Source: JACKOB01 sp024234575
Lineage (GTDB): Bacteria; Pseudomonadota; Gammaproteobacteria; Pseudomonadales; Oleiphilaceae
NCBI GenBank assembly: GCA_051208035.1
Contig: JBPJFZ010000005.1
Span: forward strand, 186,001-250,000
Reading direction: 5' to 3'
Length of the DNA stretch: 64,000 bases
Part shown: positions 27,894-36,288 of the stretch, piece after piece
Numbering within the stretch: position 1 is the stretch's first letter
How the letters are laid out: each line of letters opens with the position of its first letter
Notes under the pieces: generated by a model
What the model was told of the DNA's origin: nothing
What the model saw: the letters and a program-made list of their open reading frames with translations, nothing else
Databases searched by the model: none
Program-made: the position numbers and the translations under genes

Positions 27894-27896
27894 AAC

Positions 27897-29069
27897 TTAT
27901 CTCCCTCTCCTGGAACTATCGTTCTGACGCGCACGGATCTCTTCGATCACCTTGCTGGTCAAAGCTTCTATATCTGAAGATGAAGTTACATCAGGTATTG
28001 CAGAAGACTTACCGCCACCTGCACTTCCAGACATCATCTTATCCAGGGGTAAGTACATCATGTTATTGCCACCTTCAACATCAACTAACACTTTACTGGT
28101 GTTACTCATCACTTTCTGAAGCGTATCAAGGTACATACGCTCTCTCGTTACGTCAGGTGCCAGCTCATATGCTCGCAAAAGTTTCGTAAAACGTGCTGTT
28201 TCACCCTCTGCCCGAGCAATAACTTCTTCTTTATAAGCGTTTGCCTCTTCAAGCATACGCTGAGACTTACCTCGTGCTTCCGGTACAATTTTGTTTTTGT
28301 ACTGCTCCGCCTGGTTAATCTCGCGCTGCTCATCCTCGATAGCACTTTGCACATCTCTAAACGCAGCTTGTACGTCCTTCGGGGCAAATGTATCTTCGAT
28401 GTTAACTTTACTGATACTTAAACCAGACTCATAAACATCCAAATACCCCTGTAGACGATCTTGAATACGAATAGCTAAAGCAGAACGGCCTTCGGTTAAC
28501 ACCTGGTTCAAGACTGCACTCCCCACCTCATGCCTAAGCGCACTGTCGGTGGCATAATCCAGGGTTCTCTCAGGATCACGAATCTGCAGCACAAATGCTC
28601 GTGGATCACTAACTACATATTGAACCTGCAATACCGCTTCGACGATATTCTCATCCTCTGTCAGCATTTGACCGTGGGAACTAGCCGTTCTTACGCGGGT
28701 GACATCTACTTTTTCAACACTATCAATCAGTGGCAAACGGAACTGCAAGCCCGGGCCAACCACCTCATGAAACTTACCAAACCGCAGCACAACCGCCTTT
28801 TCTCTTTCGTTGACGGTATAAACCGACTGAAGACCGGCAATCACGACAAGAACGAGAAGGGCCAGAATAAATAGCCCTCCCATACCTTTGCCCGAAGAAG
28901 ACGAGCCTCCCTGACCGCCGCCAGACTTACCGCCAAATAACGCGTTCAGTTTTTCCATACCTTTTTTAAGGGCCTCATCAAGATCAGGAGGGCCTTGATC
29001 GCCACCCTTGTTACCACCACCCCATGGGTCTTGGTTATTCTTGTTACCACCCGGCTCATTCCAAGCCAT
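27897..29069 (-). CDS. hflK: FtsH protease modulator HflK
   Basis: HflK partners HflC around FtsH. The 390-residue product has the Gly/Asn/Pro-rich cytoplasmic N-terminus typical of HflK (NEPGGNKNNQDPWGGGNKGG), a membrane segment (GGLFILALLVLVVIAGLQSVYTV), and an SPFH domain (EREKAVVLRFGKFHEVVGPGLQFRLP). It lies 165 bp downstream of hflX on the same strand, so it may have its own promoter in that gap. Confidence 0.97.
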   Translation of the reverse strand: MAWNEPGGNKNNQDPWGGGNKGGDQGPPDLDEALKKGMEKLNALFGGKSGGGQGGSSSSGKGMGGLFILALLVLVVIAGLQSVYTVNEREKAVVLRFGKFHEVVGPGLQFRLPLIDSVEKVDVTRVRTASSHGQMLTEDENIVEAVLQVQYVVSDPRAFVLQIRDPERTLDYATDSALRHEVGSAVLNQVLTEGRSALAIRIQDRLQGYLDVYESGLSISKVNIEDTFAPKDVQAAFRDVQSAIEDEQREINQAEQYKNKIVPEARGKSQRMLEEANAYKEEVIARAEGETARFTKLLRAYELAPDVTRERMYLDTLQKVMSNTSKVLVDVEGGNNMMYLPLDKMMSGSAGGGKSSAIPDVTSSSDIEALTSKVIEEIRARQNDSSRRGR

Positions 29070-29234
29070 AATGATCTCCGTCCGTCATTGTGAAAGTTAT
29101 CGGATTAAATTGTTCAAAAACCTAGTTGGGGACAATACTATTGATCTTCAAGCCCTTCGGCAAGTTTAACGCGCCAAAACAAGGCCTGAAAATTAGACTC
29201 TCACCTTTTGCTCTTTCATCTGACGCCTAATTGG

Positions 29235-30554
29235 TTACTCATCAGTCGATTCGATAGCATCTGATGCCCCCACTATTTCGATGGTATCCTCTTTAATACC
29301 AAGCTTTGATAATGCTTTTCGCCAGTCACGAAACTGCAACCGTATACTGACCAGACTATTACCATCTGGCTCATGGGTTTCGGCATTGACCGCACCCAAC
29401 TCATAGAGTTTGGCCCGCAATCGTCCCATTTCAGGTGAAATTTTAATCGTCTGATCATAAACATCTGACAGCAACAGCTCGGCAACAGCTTTTAAAAGTA
29501 GATCAATACCATCACCATTGACCGCTGACACCCACACGCGCTCGGGGCTGCCTTCTTCATTGATATCTGTACGTGGGCTCATACCCTCCAGCAAATCAAG
29601 CTTGTTATAGACACTTAATTGCGGGATTTCATGGGCGTCAATTTCTCTAAGAACATGCTGCACCTGTTTGATATTGTCGAGGCGATTATCATCATGGGCA
29701 TCAATGATATGCAACAACAACGTCGCATTACAGGTTTCTTCAAGGGTTGCCCTGAAAGCTTCTACAAGCTTGTGGGGCAAATGCCTGATAAACCCTACGG
29801 TATCAGCTAAAACCACGGGGCCCAACTCGGGAAGTTCAATTCGTCTTAGGGTTGGATCGAGCGTCGCAAACAACTGGTCCGCCGCGTAAACCGATGCTTC
29901 CGTAATTTTATTAAACAGGGTTGATTTACCCGCATTGGTATAGCCAACCAATGACACGGCTGGGATCTCTGCCCGTACACGCGCACGGCGCCCCTGAATT
30001 CGCTGCTTTCTGACTTTTTCCAGTCGCCCCTGAATATATTTGATTCGCGCCCGCAGCAAACGGCGGTCTGTTTCGAGCTGTGTTTCACCCGGACCACGCA
30101 AACCAATACCACCTTTTTGACGTTCAAGGTGGGTCCACCCTCGGATAAGGCGTGTCGACATATGCTCAAGCTGGGCCAGCTCGACCTGCAGTTTACCTTC
30201 GTGGGTTCTTGCACGTTGGGCAAAAATATCGAGAATTAACCCGGTACGATCGATTACCCTGCATTGCAGCTCTTTTTCGAGGTTTCTTTCCTGGCTGGGG
30301 CTAAGCGTGTGATTGAACATGACCAGCTCGACTTCATGCAACTGCACAGCCTGCAGCAACTCATCCAGCTTGCCTGTTCCCACAAAATATCTCGGATTCG
30401 GACGATCACGGCTTCCTACAATGGTTGCCAGGGGCTCGGCACCAGCCGACAAAGCCAGCTCTCGGAACTCAGAAATATCGTCCTTTTCTTTCTCGGAATA
30501 AACATCAAGATGAACGAGAATCGCTCGTTCGCCGGTATTGGGTCTGTCAAACAA
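29235..30554 (-). CDS. hflX: ribosome-splitting GTPase HflX
   Basis: HflX splits stalled or heat-damaged 70S ribosomes. The 439-residue product has the N-terminal HflX domain (VGTGKLDELLQAVQLHEVELVMFNH...LSPSQERNLE) and the GTPase motifs G1 GYTNAGKSTLFN, G3 DTVGFIRHLPHKLVEAF and G4 NKLDLL. Its 245-bp upstream gap to hfq holds a direct repeat and a hairpin, so it may be transcribed separately from hfq as well as with it. Confidence 0.97.
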   Translation of the reverse strand: MFDRPNTGERAILVHLDVYSEKEKDDISEFRELALSAGAEPLATIVGSRDRPNPRYFVGTGKLDELLQAVQLHEVELVMFNHTLSPSQERNLEKELQCRVIDRTGLILDIFAQRARTHEGKLQVELAQLEHMSTRLIRGWTHLERQKGGIGLRGPGETQLETDRRLLRARIKYIQGRLEKVRKQRIQGRRARVRAEIPAVSLVGYTNAGKSTLFNKITEASVYAADQLFATLDPTLRRIELPELGPVVLADTVGFIRHLPHKLVEAFRATLEETCNATLLLHIIDAHDDNRLDNIKQVQHVLREIDAHEIPQLSVYNKLDLLEGMSPRTDINEEGSPERVWVSAVNGDGIDLLLKAVAELLLSDVYDQTIKISPEMGRLRAKLYELGAVNAETHEPDGNSLVSIRLQFRDWRKALSKLGIKEDTIEIVGASDAIESTDE

Positions 30555-30576
30555 AAGAAATCACTCCCGAAGAAAT

Positions 30577-30739
30577 CAGTAAACGTTTTCATACAAAGCG
30601 AAAGCGGAGGAAGCGGTGAGGGAAAAACAAATCATACTTATGATCAGACGCGTATGCATAAATAATACACATACGGAAAGACTCCGCGACAGAATCTGAA
30701 CGCGGATCTGAATGCCGAAGCAAACAGTAAACGTTTTCA
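30577..30739. repeat. 15-bp direct repeat flanking the hfq-hflX gap
   Basis: CAGTAAACGTTTTCA occurs at 30577-30591 and again, perfectly, at 30725-30739. The core AAACGTTT is palindromic and resembles LacI-family operator halves. One copy is 23 bp before the hflX start, the other 60 bp after the hfq stop. A shared regulator is possible, but none is identified. Confidence 0.6.
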
Positions 30740-30745
30740 CGCCTT

Positions 30746-30782
30746 GGGCAACCGTAGAGAATATTCCGCTACAAGGTTGCCC
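30746..30782 (-). other. stable hairpin just downstream of hfq
   Basis: GGGCAACC (30746-30753) pairs with GGTTGCCC (30775-30782), extended by GTAG/CTAC with a 2-nt bulge. The hairpin begins 17 nt after the hfq stop in the hfq transcript. There is no T-run after it on the minus strand, so it is more likely an attenuator, an RNA-stability element or a processing site than a complete terminator. Confidence 0.55.
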
Positions 30783-30799
30783 CGGCACAATATCGCTTA

Positions 30800-31051
30800 T
30801 CAGGCGTTTCCTTCTTCACCATCTTCAAGGCCTGGCTGCGCAATACGAACATTGCGTGCTGGCACTACGGTGGAGATTGCATGCTTATATACCATCTGAC
30901 TAACAGTGTTTTTTAGCAAAATAACAAACTGGTCAAAAGATTCTATTTGCCCTTGTAGCTTGATTCCATTCACCAAAAATATGGATACTGGTATGCGTTC
31001 TTTGCGAAGAGCGTTTAAGTAAGGGTCTTGTAATGAATGCCCTTTTGACAT
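30800..31051 (-). CDS. hfq: RNA chaperone Hfq
   Basis: Hfq is the hexameric Sm-like protein that pairs small RNAs with mRNAs. The 83-residue product contains the Sm1 segment LQDPYLNALRKERIPVSIFL and KLQGQIESFDQFVILLKN, and the Sm2 segment YKHAISTVVPAR. The C-terminal tail after residue 72 is short and acidic (GLEDGEEGNA), close to the Pseudomonas form. It sits between miaA and hflX in the standard order. Confidence 0.98.
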   Translation of the reverse strand: MSKGHSLQDPYLNALRKERIPVSIFLVNGIKLQGQIESFDQFVILLKNTVSQMVYKHAISTVVPARNVRIAQPGLEDGEEGNA

Positions 31052-31225
31052 TTCTAATCTCCTGTTTTAGTAAAAAATAATTGTGGCAAACGATCCCACG
31101 AAAATAATGGGCGAATCAACCTAGTTCAGCCTCAGGTTTGATTTCACCTATTAATCAGCGTCACTCATCAATCAATCATGGAGAGAAACACTAAAATTAA
31201 GTCTTTTGGCGCAGGCGGTATCATA

Positions 31226-32218
31226 TCACGCCTTTGCAGCAAGTATTGCTAATGTTTTTGTAATCAATTCAGAGTCTTCTGACTCCAGCCAGTGCACATC
31301 GGGCCAGCTGCGCAGCCAGGTTAACTGACGCTTGGCAAGCTGCCTGGTTGCAGCAGTGCCTTTTTCAATCATTTCGTCCCGAGAATAACCGCCACTAAGA
31401 TACTCCCATACCTGACGATAACCTACTGATCTTATCGACGGTAATTCGCTATGTAAGTCAGCTCTTTGGCGAAGCCCTGCAACCTCTTCAATAAAACCGT
31501 TGGCAAGCATTTGTTGAAAGCGCTGACCAATTCGTTCATGCAATGTTTGCCGCGCCGCGGGCGCGATGGCTAAATTAACAATTGAATACGGTAAGCCATC
31601 AAAAGACACCTCATCCCACTTAGTGTAATCGCCGTCGGCGTTCTGTCCAGTCTCCCAGCTTGCACCAGCCCATAAATCGGACATTTTTTTACCAGACAAC
31701 ATGCAGACTTCCAGCGCTCGCAATATTCGCTGGCGGTTATTGGGGTGGATTTTCTCTGCCGCTGCTGGATCCAAAACTGTCAAACGCTCGTGCATTGCCT
31801 GCCACCCATCTTGCTCTGCCTGGGATAATATCTGTTGCCGAAGTTCATCATTAGCTTTAGGCATCGACGCGATGCCCTGACAAAGCGCTTTGAAATACAT
31901 CATAGTGCCCCCCACCAACAATGGCGTCTTGCCACGACTGGTAATCTCCGCCATTTCTTTTAAAGCATCTTCACGAAACTGTGCGACAGAGTATACTTCT
32001 GCGGGGTCACGAATATCGATCAGGCGGTGCGGCGCAACACTGAGTATTGAAGCGTCTGGTTTGGCAGTACCTATATCCATACCACGATAAATCAGCGCCG
32101 AGTCCACACTGATAATTTCGCAATTAAATGAAGCCACGAGATTGACTGCAAGATCCGTTTTTCCTGAAGCAGTTGGCCCCATTAAACAAATCGCCAGGGG
32201 TTTAGTCGAGTTATTCAT
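31226..32218 (-). CDS. miaA: tRNA dimethylallyltransferase
   Basis: MiaA adds an isopentenyl group to A37 of tRNAs reading UNN codons. The 330-residue product has the P-loop GPTASGKTDLAV, DSALIYRGMDIGTAKP, PHRLIDIRDPAEVYSVAQF and VGGTMMYFKAL, all characteristic. It is 29 bp downstream of mutL and 174 bp upstream of hfq, within the conserved amiB-mutL-miaA-hfq run. A separate hfq promoter may lie in the 174-bp gap. Confidence 0.97.
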   Translation of the reverse strand: MNNSTKPLAICLMGPTASGKTDLAVNLVASFNCEIISVDSALIYRGMDIGTAKPDASILSVAPHRLIDIRDPAEVYSVAQFREDALKEMAEITSRGKTPLLVGGTMMYFKALCQGIASMPKANDELRQQILSQAEQDGWQAMHERLTVLDPAAAEKIHPNNRQRILRALEVCMLSGKKMSDLWAGASWETGQNADGDYTKWDEVSFDGLPYSIVNLAIAPAARQTLHERIGQRFQQMLANGFIEEVAGLRQRADLHSELPSIRSVGYRQVWEYLSGGYSRDEMIEKGTAATRQLAKRQLTWLRSWPDVHWLESEDSELITKTLAILAAKA

Positions 32219-32247
32219 TACTCATTAACTCCTTGCTTGCAAATAGG

Positions 32248-34134
32248 TTATCGGCCACGCAAAAAAAGCTTATCGAGCTCACTCATGGTTAATTGTGTCC
32301 AGGTTGGTCTGCCATGATTACACTGCCCACTTCTCTCTGTTTGCTCCATATCCCGCAGTAATGCGTTCATTTCGGGAATCGACAACTGGCGATTAGCCCG
32401 AACCGAACCGTGGCAGGCCATTGTGCCAAGCAATTCGTTGGTATGATTCTGCAACCTGAGACTCTGTCCATGCTCGCAAAGATCAGACAAAATATCCCTG
32501 ACCAGCATTTCGATATCGGCATGAATAAGCATTGAGGGAACCTGCCTGACAACCACTGATTCTGGCCCCAATCGGGAAATAATCAAACCGAGGGAGGCCA
32601 GATAGTCCTGATGCTCACCAACCACATCGGCTTCTCGTGAACTAACCGCGAGTGATAAAGGCACCAGCAACGGCTGCGCCTTGATACCTTCTTGCGCCAT
32701 GGCTGATTTCATACGCTCGTAGGTAATACGCTCATGGGCAGCATGCATATCTACGACAATAAGCCCCTGCTGGGATTGCGACAGTATATAAACTCCATGC
32801 AATTGGGCGATGGCGTAACCCAGCGGATGCTCTTGATCTGATGCGGCACCAGTTGCGGCCGCTGGCAATGCTGTTTGACGCAGTTGTGCATAGGCGTTCA
32901 TTTGCTCGCGGATTTCAGAAGAGGGTGCCGCTAAGGTACGATGATTGAATGCAGGAGACGCTTGTGGCAGTGGCATCGAGTGTTGCTCACCAGCACCGTT
33001 TTGCCATCCTACTCCGCCCACCATAGGAGCAGGCACGGGTCGTGAGACTGCCACATTGCTTATCGATCCTTGCTCTACACCCGGTTGCTCTTCTGCTTCC
33101 GCTGTTTCCGCGCTGGCTTGCTCGCCTTTCGGCCGCACCTCTCCAAGCGCTCTGTATAGCGAGCGGAAGATGAAATCATGCACTAACCGCCCATCGCGAA
33201 ATCTGACTTCATGCTTGGTAGGATGAACATTCACATCAACATTGGCAGGATCAAGCTCGAGATAAAGAACAAACGTTGGATGCCTCCCATGATAAAGCAC
33301 ATCCTGATAAGCCTGCCGAATTGCATGCGCCACCAGACGATCTTTAATCACCCGACCATTAACGAAAAAGTATTGTAAATCGGCCTGGCTGCGGGAAAAC
33401 GTTGGCAATCCAACCCAACCATAAAGTTTCAAACCCGACGCCGTAATATCGATAGGCACCGAGTTTTCTACAAATGGCGACCCGCAAACCGCAGCGATTC
33501 TTCGCTCGCGATCCTTGAACGAATGGGCTGCATGCAGGCTATGAATGATTTTTTGGTTGTGCCGCAGACTGAAGGCCGTGTCGAACCGGCTTAGAGCCTG
33601 GCGTTTGACGACTTCTTCGATATGCGAAAATTCGGTCTTCTCGGTTTTTAGAAATTTTCGCCGCGCCGGCGTATTAAAAAACAAATCCCGCATTTCAATG
33701 GTGGTGCCTTCTGGGTGGGCGGTTGGCGCCAACGTCGTCGCCATGTCGCGACCTTCCGCTGTTACCTGCCACGCATCCCCCGCACCACGCTGCTTTGAGG
33801 ATAGCGTCAGACGGGAAACTGAACTGATACTGGCCAAGGCTTCTCCACGAAACCCCAGTGTTGCGACTGCTTCCAGATCTTCGAGGTCGGTAATTTTACT
33901 GGTCGCATGGCGGCTAAGCGCCAGGGCAAGGTCGGATTTTTCAATACCTTCGCCATCATCACGTACGCGAATCAGCTTCACACCACCAGACTCAATATCG
34001 ATATCAATGCGACGACTACCCGCATCCAACGAGTTTTCGAGCAGCTCTTTAACGACCGAGGCGGGACGTTCAACCACTTCACCGGCGGCTATCTGGTTGG
34101 CAAGTCGCGGAGAAAGTGTATGAATTCGGCTCAT
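32248..34134 (-). CDS. mutL: DNA mismatch repair protein MutL
   Basis: MutL couples MutS mismatch recognition to strand cleavage. The start at 34134 gives a 628-residue protein beginning MSRIHTLSPRLANQIAAGEVVERP, the standard MutL N-terminus; an open frame extends 59 codons further up to 34311, but that part is unlike MutL. GHKL motifs ENSLDAG, RVRDDGEGI and TLGFRGEALASIS are present, a Pro/Glu-rich linker runs about 355-420, and the C-terminal domain ends LLRDMEQTERSGQCNHGRPT. The DQHA(x)2E endonuclease motif is absent (MHAAHERITYE is seen), as in species with MutH. Confidence 0.95.
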   Translation of the reverse strand: MSRIHTLSPRLANQIAAGEVVERPASVVKELLENSLDAGSRRIDIDIESGGVKLIRVRDDGEGIEKSDLALALSRHATSKITDLEDLEAVATLGFRGEALASISSVSRLTLSSKQRGAGDAWQVTAEGRDMATTLAPTAHPEGTTIEMRDLFFNTPARRKFLKTEKTEFSHIEEVVKRQALSRFDTAFSLRHNQKIIHSLHAAHSFKDRERRIAAVCGSPFVENSVPIDITASGLKLYGWVGLPTFSRSQADLQYFFVNGRVIKDRLVAHAIRQAYQDVLYHGRHPTFVLYLELDPANVDVNVHPTKHEVRFRDGRLVHDFIFRSLYRALGEVRPKGEQASAETAEAEEQPGVEQGSISNVAVSRPVPAPMVGGVGWQNGAGEQHSMPLPQASPAFNHRTLAAPSSEIREQMNAYAQLRQTALPAAATGAASDQEHPLGYAIAQLHGVYILSQSQQGLIVVDMHAAHERITYERMKSAMAQEGIKAQPLLVPLSLAVSSREADVVGEHQDYLASLGLIISRLGPESVVVRQVPSMLIHADIEMLVRDILSDLCEHGQSLRLQNHTNELLGTMACHGSVRANRQLSIPEMNALLRDMEQTERSGQCNHGRPTWTQLTMSELDKLFLRGR

Positions 34135-34310
34135 GATGTGAACATTCTCATTATTGCAGAAAGAAACGGAACTAAAATGAAAGGCGCAGTCTATCAGACT
34201 GGGCGAGGACCGCACAGGCTCCCGACAGGATTCTTGCGCGCAAAAAAATGGCGACTTATAGCCGCCGGTAGTAAATTTGTGATGACGCGTTTTCGCATCG
34301 CCGCTGGCCA

Positions 34311-35666
34311 TCAGGAGGTTGGAATGGCAAGCACCTGCCCAACCCGCAAGCTGTCTGACTTAAGATCATTAGACTCAATCAGCTGACTGACCGTTACCCG
34401 ATTACGCCGTGCAATACTGCTTAAGGTGTCTCCTTTACGAATGGTGTAGCTCAAACCGGAACTAGCTGCGCCACCACCATCACGTTTCCACGCCAGCCAG
34501 GTACCAACAGGAGGGGTTTCTTCAAAATGCCGGGTTAACCCCGCCTTAATGGCCGAAGCAACCTTGCGCTGATAGGCCCGCGAGTTTAAGCGCTTTGCTT
34601 CAACCGGATTAGAGATAAAGCCGGTTTCAATAAGGATTGAGGGGATATCCGGGGATTTCAACACCACAAAGCCCGCTTGCTCCACATGCTTTTTGTGTAA
34701 TTTACTAACCTGCCCCATGGAGCGAAGAACATGATCCCCGACCCCCAGTGACGCTTTCATGCTCGCTGTCATCGATAAATCCAACAGAACGCCCGCGAGT
34801 ACGTCATCTTTATCATCCAGACTTACGCCACCTACGCCACCTATCAAATCTGCCCGGTTTTCACTGGCTACCAGCCAGCGTGCCGATTCACTCGTCGCGC
34901 CTCTTTTGGATAATGCAAACACTGACGCACCATTGGCCTCTGGCCTGTTAAAAGCGTCGGCATGAATGGATACCAACAAATCAGCGTTATATTTGCGAGC
35001 CAGTTTCGTTCTTTGACGCAGACCGATGTAGTAGTCACTGGTGCGGGTAAATTTTACCGTATAGCCAGGTGTGTCGTTCATCTGAGCCTGCAATTCTTTG
35101 GCTATGGCCATCACTACATCTTTTTCTTTTACTCCGCCAGGGCCTATGGCACCAGGATCATCACCACCATGGCCGGCATCGATAACAATCACCACATCTC
35201 GCTTATCCTGATGCTCATTAGCACTCTTACGCACAACCGGCTCTTCTTTTGCTTCATCTTCAAGCAGATCAACCACCAGCCTTGTGCCATATTGATCATT
35301 TGGCTTAAGTACAAACGAGCGGGCAGTTAATTTGCGATGCAAATCCAACACAACTCGGACATCATCGCCATTTCGTCTGGCTGAGCGCATATTCTTAACG
35401 GGCGAACCTGCTAATGACAACGACTCAACACCGTTTTTTAACTGACTGTCTTCTATATCAATAACCAGGCGATCAGGGTTTTCCAGTGCAAACACCTTAT
35501 GCGATACCGTGTCGCTTAGATCGAATACCAGTCGCGTGTGGTCCGGCGCGGGCCAAATTCGCGGATTGCTGATATCAGTCTGCCCAGCCACCGCAATAAG
35601 CGGCAACCAGCCAGCAAATATACCGCCACAGCTGATTATTAATGTTTTTAGCAATTTTGCTTTCAT
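34311..35666 (-). CDS. amiB: N-acetylmuramoyl-L-alanine amidase with AMIN and LysM domains
   Basis: This septal peptidoglycan amidase helps daughter cells separate. The 451-residue product has a signal peptide (1-28), an AMIN domain (about 35-130, HTRLVFDLSDTVSHKVF), an amidase_3 domain with zinc-site residues in VIDAGHGGDDPGA, VSIHADAF and LIETGFISNP, and a C-terminal LysM domain (YTIRKGDTLSSIARRNRV). The LysM end is the form seen in Pseudomonas AmiB. The gene lies immediately upstream of mutL, the usual order. Confidence 0.93.
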   Translation of the reverse strand: MKAKLLKTLIISCGGIFAGWLPLIAVAGQTDISNPRIWPAPDHTRLVFDLSDTVSHKVFALENPDRLVIDIEDSQLKNGVESLSLAGSPVKNMRSARRNGDDVRVVLDLHRKLTARSFVLKPNDQYGTRLVVDLLEDEAKEEPVVRKSANEHQDKRDVVIVIDAGHGGDDPGAIGPGGVKEKDVVMAIAKELQAQMNDTPGYTVKFTRTSDYYIGLRQRTKLARKYNADLLVSIHADAFNRPEANGASVFALSKRGATSESARWLVASENRADLIGGVGGVSLDDKDDVLAGVLLDLSMTASMKASLGVGDHVLRSMGQVSKLHKKHVEQAGFVVLKSPDIPSILIETGFISNPVEAKRLNSRAYQRKVASAIKAGLTRHFEETPPVGTWLAWKRDGGGAASSGLSYTIRKGDTLSSIARRNRVTVSQLIESNDLKSDSLRVGQVLAIPTS

Positions 35667-35795
35667 GAGTTCTTACCTGTTGCTTTACTACCGCAGGAGA
35701 CATCCATTCTCATCAGCACGTATTATCAGTGTTATTTTTCTGTTTATGATACTGCTTATTTAGAACTGCACTCTCAATTGTCTGGCCGGAACCAG

Positions 35796-36278
35796 CTAAC
35801 TTTTCATCACTATTCGCTCTTGAAGCGTTAAATTTTCAAGCATTTTCCTGCCTTTGTCAGTCTGCGCCACCAAACAAGCTTCTCGGCCGTTTAGTTTCGT
35901 TTGCAGACTGATCATCAGATCTGCAGTCGGTAAAAAGCCCTCACCTTTCTCTGGCCACTCGACCAGACACAGACTGCGCTCATCCAAGAAGTCACGCATC
36001 CCCATGTACTCAAGCTCTTCTGCATCAGATAGTCGATACAAATCAAAGTGATACACCTGCCAACCGTCTTGTGAATAGGGTTCTACCAATGTATACGTCG
36101 GACTTTTAACCCGGCCTTTATGGCCAAGGCCTCGTAACACGCCACGACTAAAGGTCGTCTTACCTGCCCCCAGATTGCCTTGTAAAAAAATCAGCCCGTC
36201 GGCGGCAGAAGCAACGCCTATGGCTGCACCCAAAGCTTCTGTTGCCTCCTCATCTGCAAGAAAACAAACCTTTTCCAA
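35796..36278 (-). CDS. tsaE: tRNA threonylcarbamoyladenosine biosynthesis ATPase TsaE
   Basis: TsaE is the ATPase that works with TsaD and TsaB to make t6A37 in tRNAs. The P-loop GNLGAGKTTFSRGVLRGLG and the motif VKSPTYTLVEPY are typical. I place the start at TTG 36278 because AAGGAG (36290-36285 on the minus strand) overlaps the nnrD stop and lies 6 nt upstream, giving 160 residues, the usual TsaE length. A start at ATG 36341 would add 21 residues inside nnrD. Confidence 0.9.
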   Translation of the reverse strand: MEKVCFLADEEATEALGAAIGVASAADGLIFLQGNLGAGKTTFSRGVLRGLGHKGRVKSPTYTLVEPYSQDGWQVYHFDLYRLSDAEELEYMGMRDFLDERSLCLVEWPEKGEGFLPTADLMISLQTKLNGREACLVAQTDKGRKMLENLTLQERIVMKS

Positions 36279-36288
36279 CGACAACTCC

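Noticed and set aside
34134..34311. 59-codon N-terminal extension of MutL
   Set aside because: It lies before the invariant MSRIHTL start of MutL and has no similarity to MutL. It is only an open stretch downstream of amiB.
35509..35763. 84-residue open frame on the plus strand over the amiB start
   Set aside because: It overlaps the conserved amiB coding region on the opposite strand and shows no domain.
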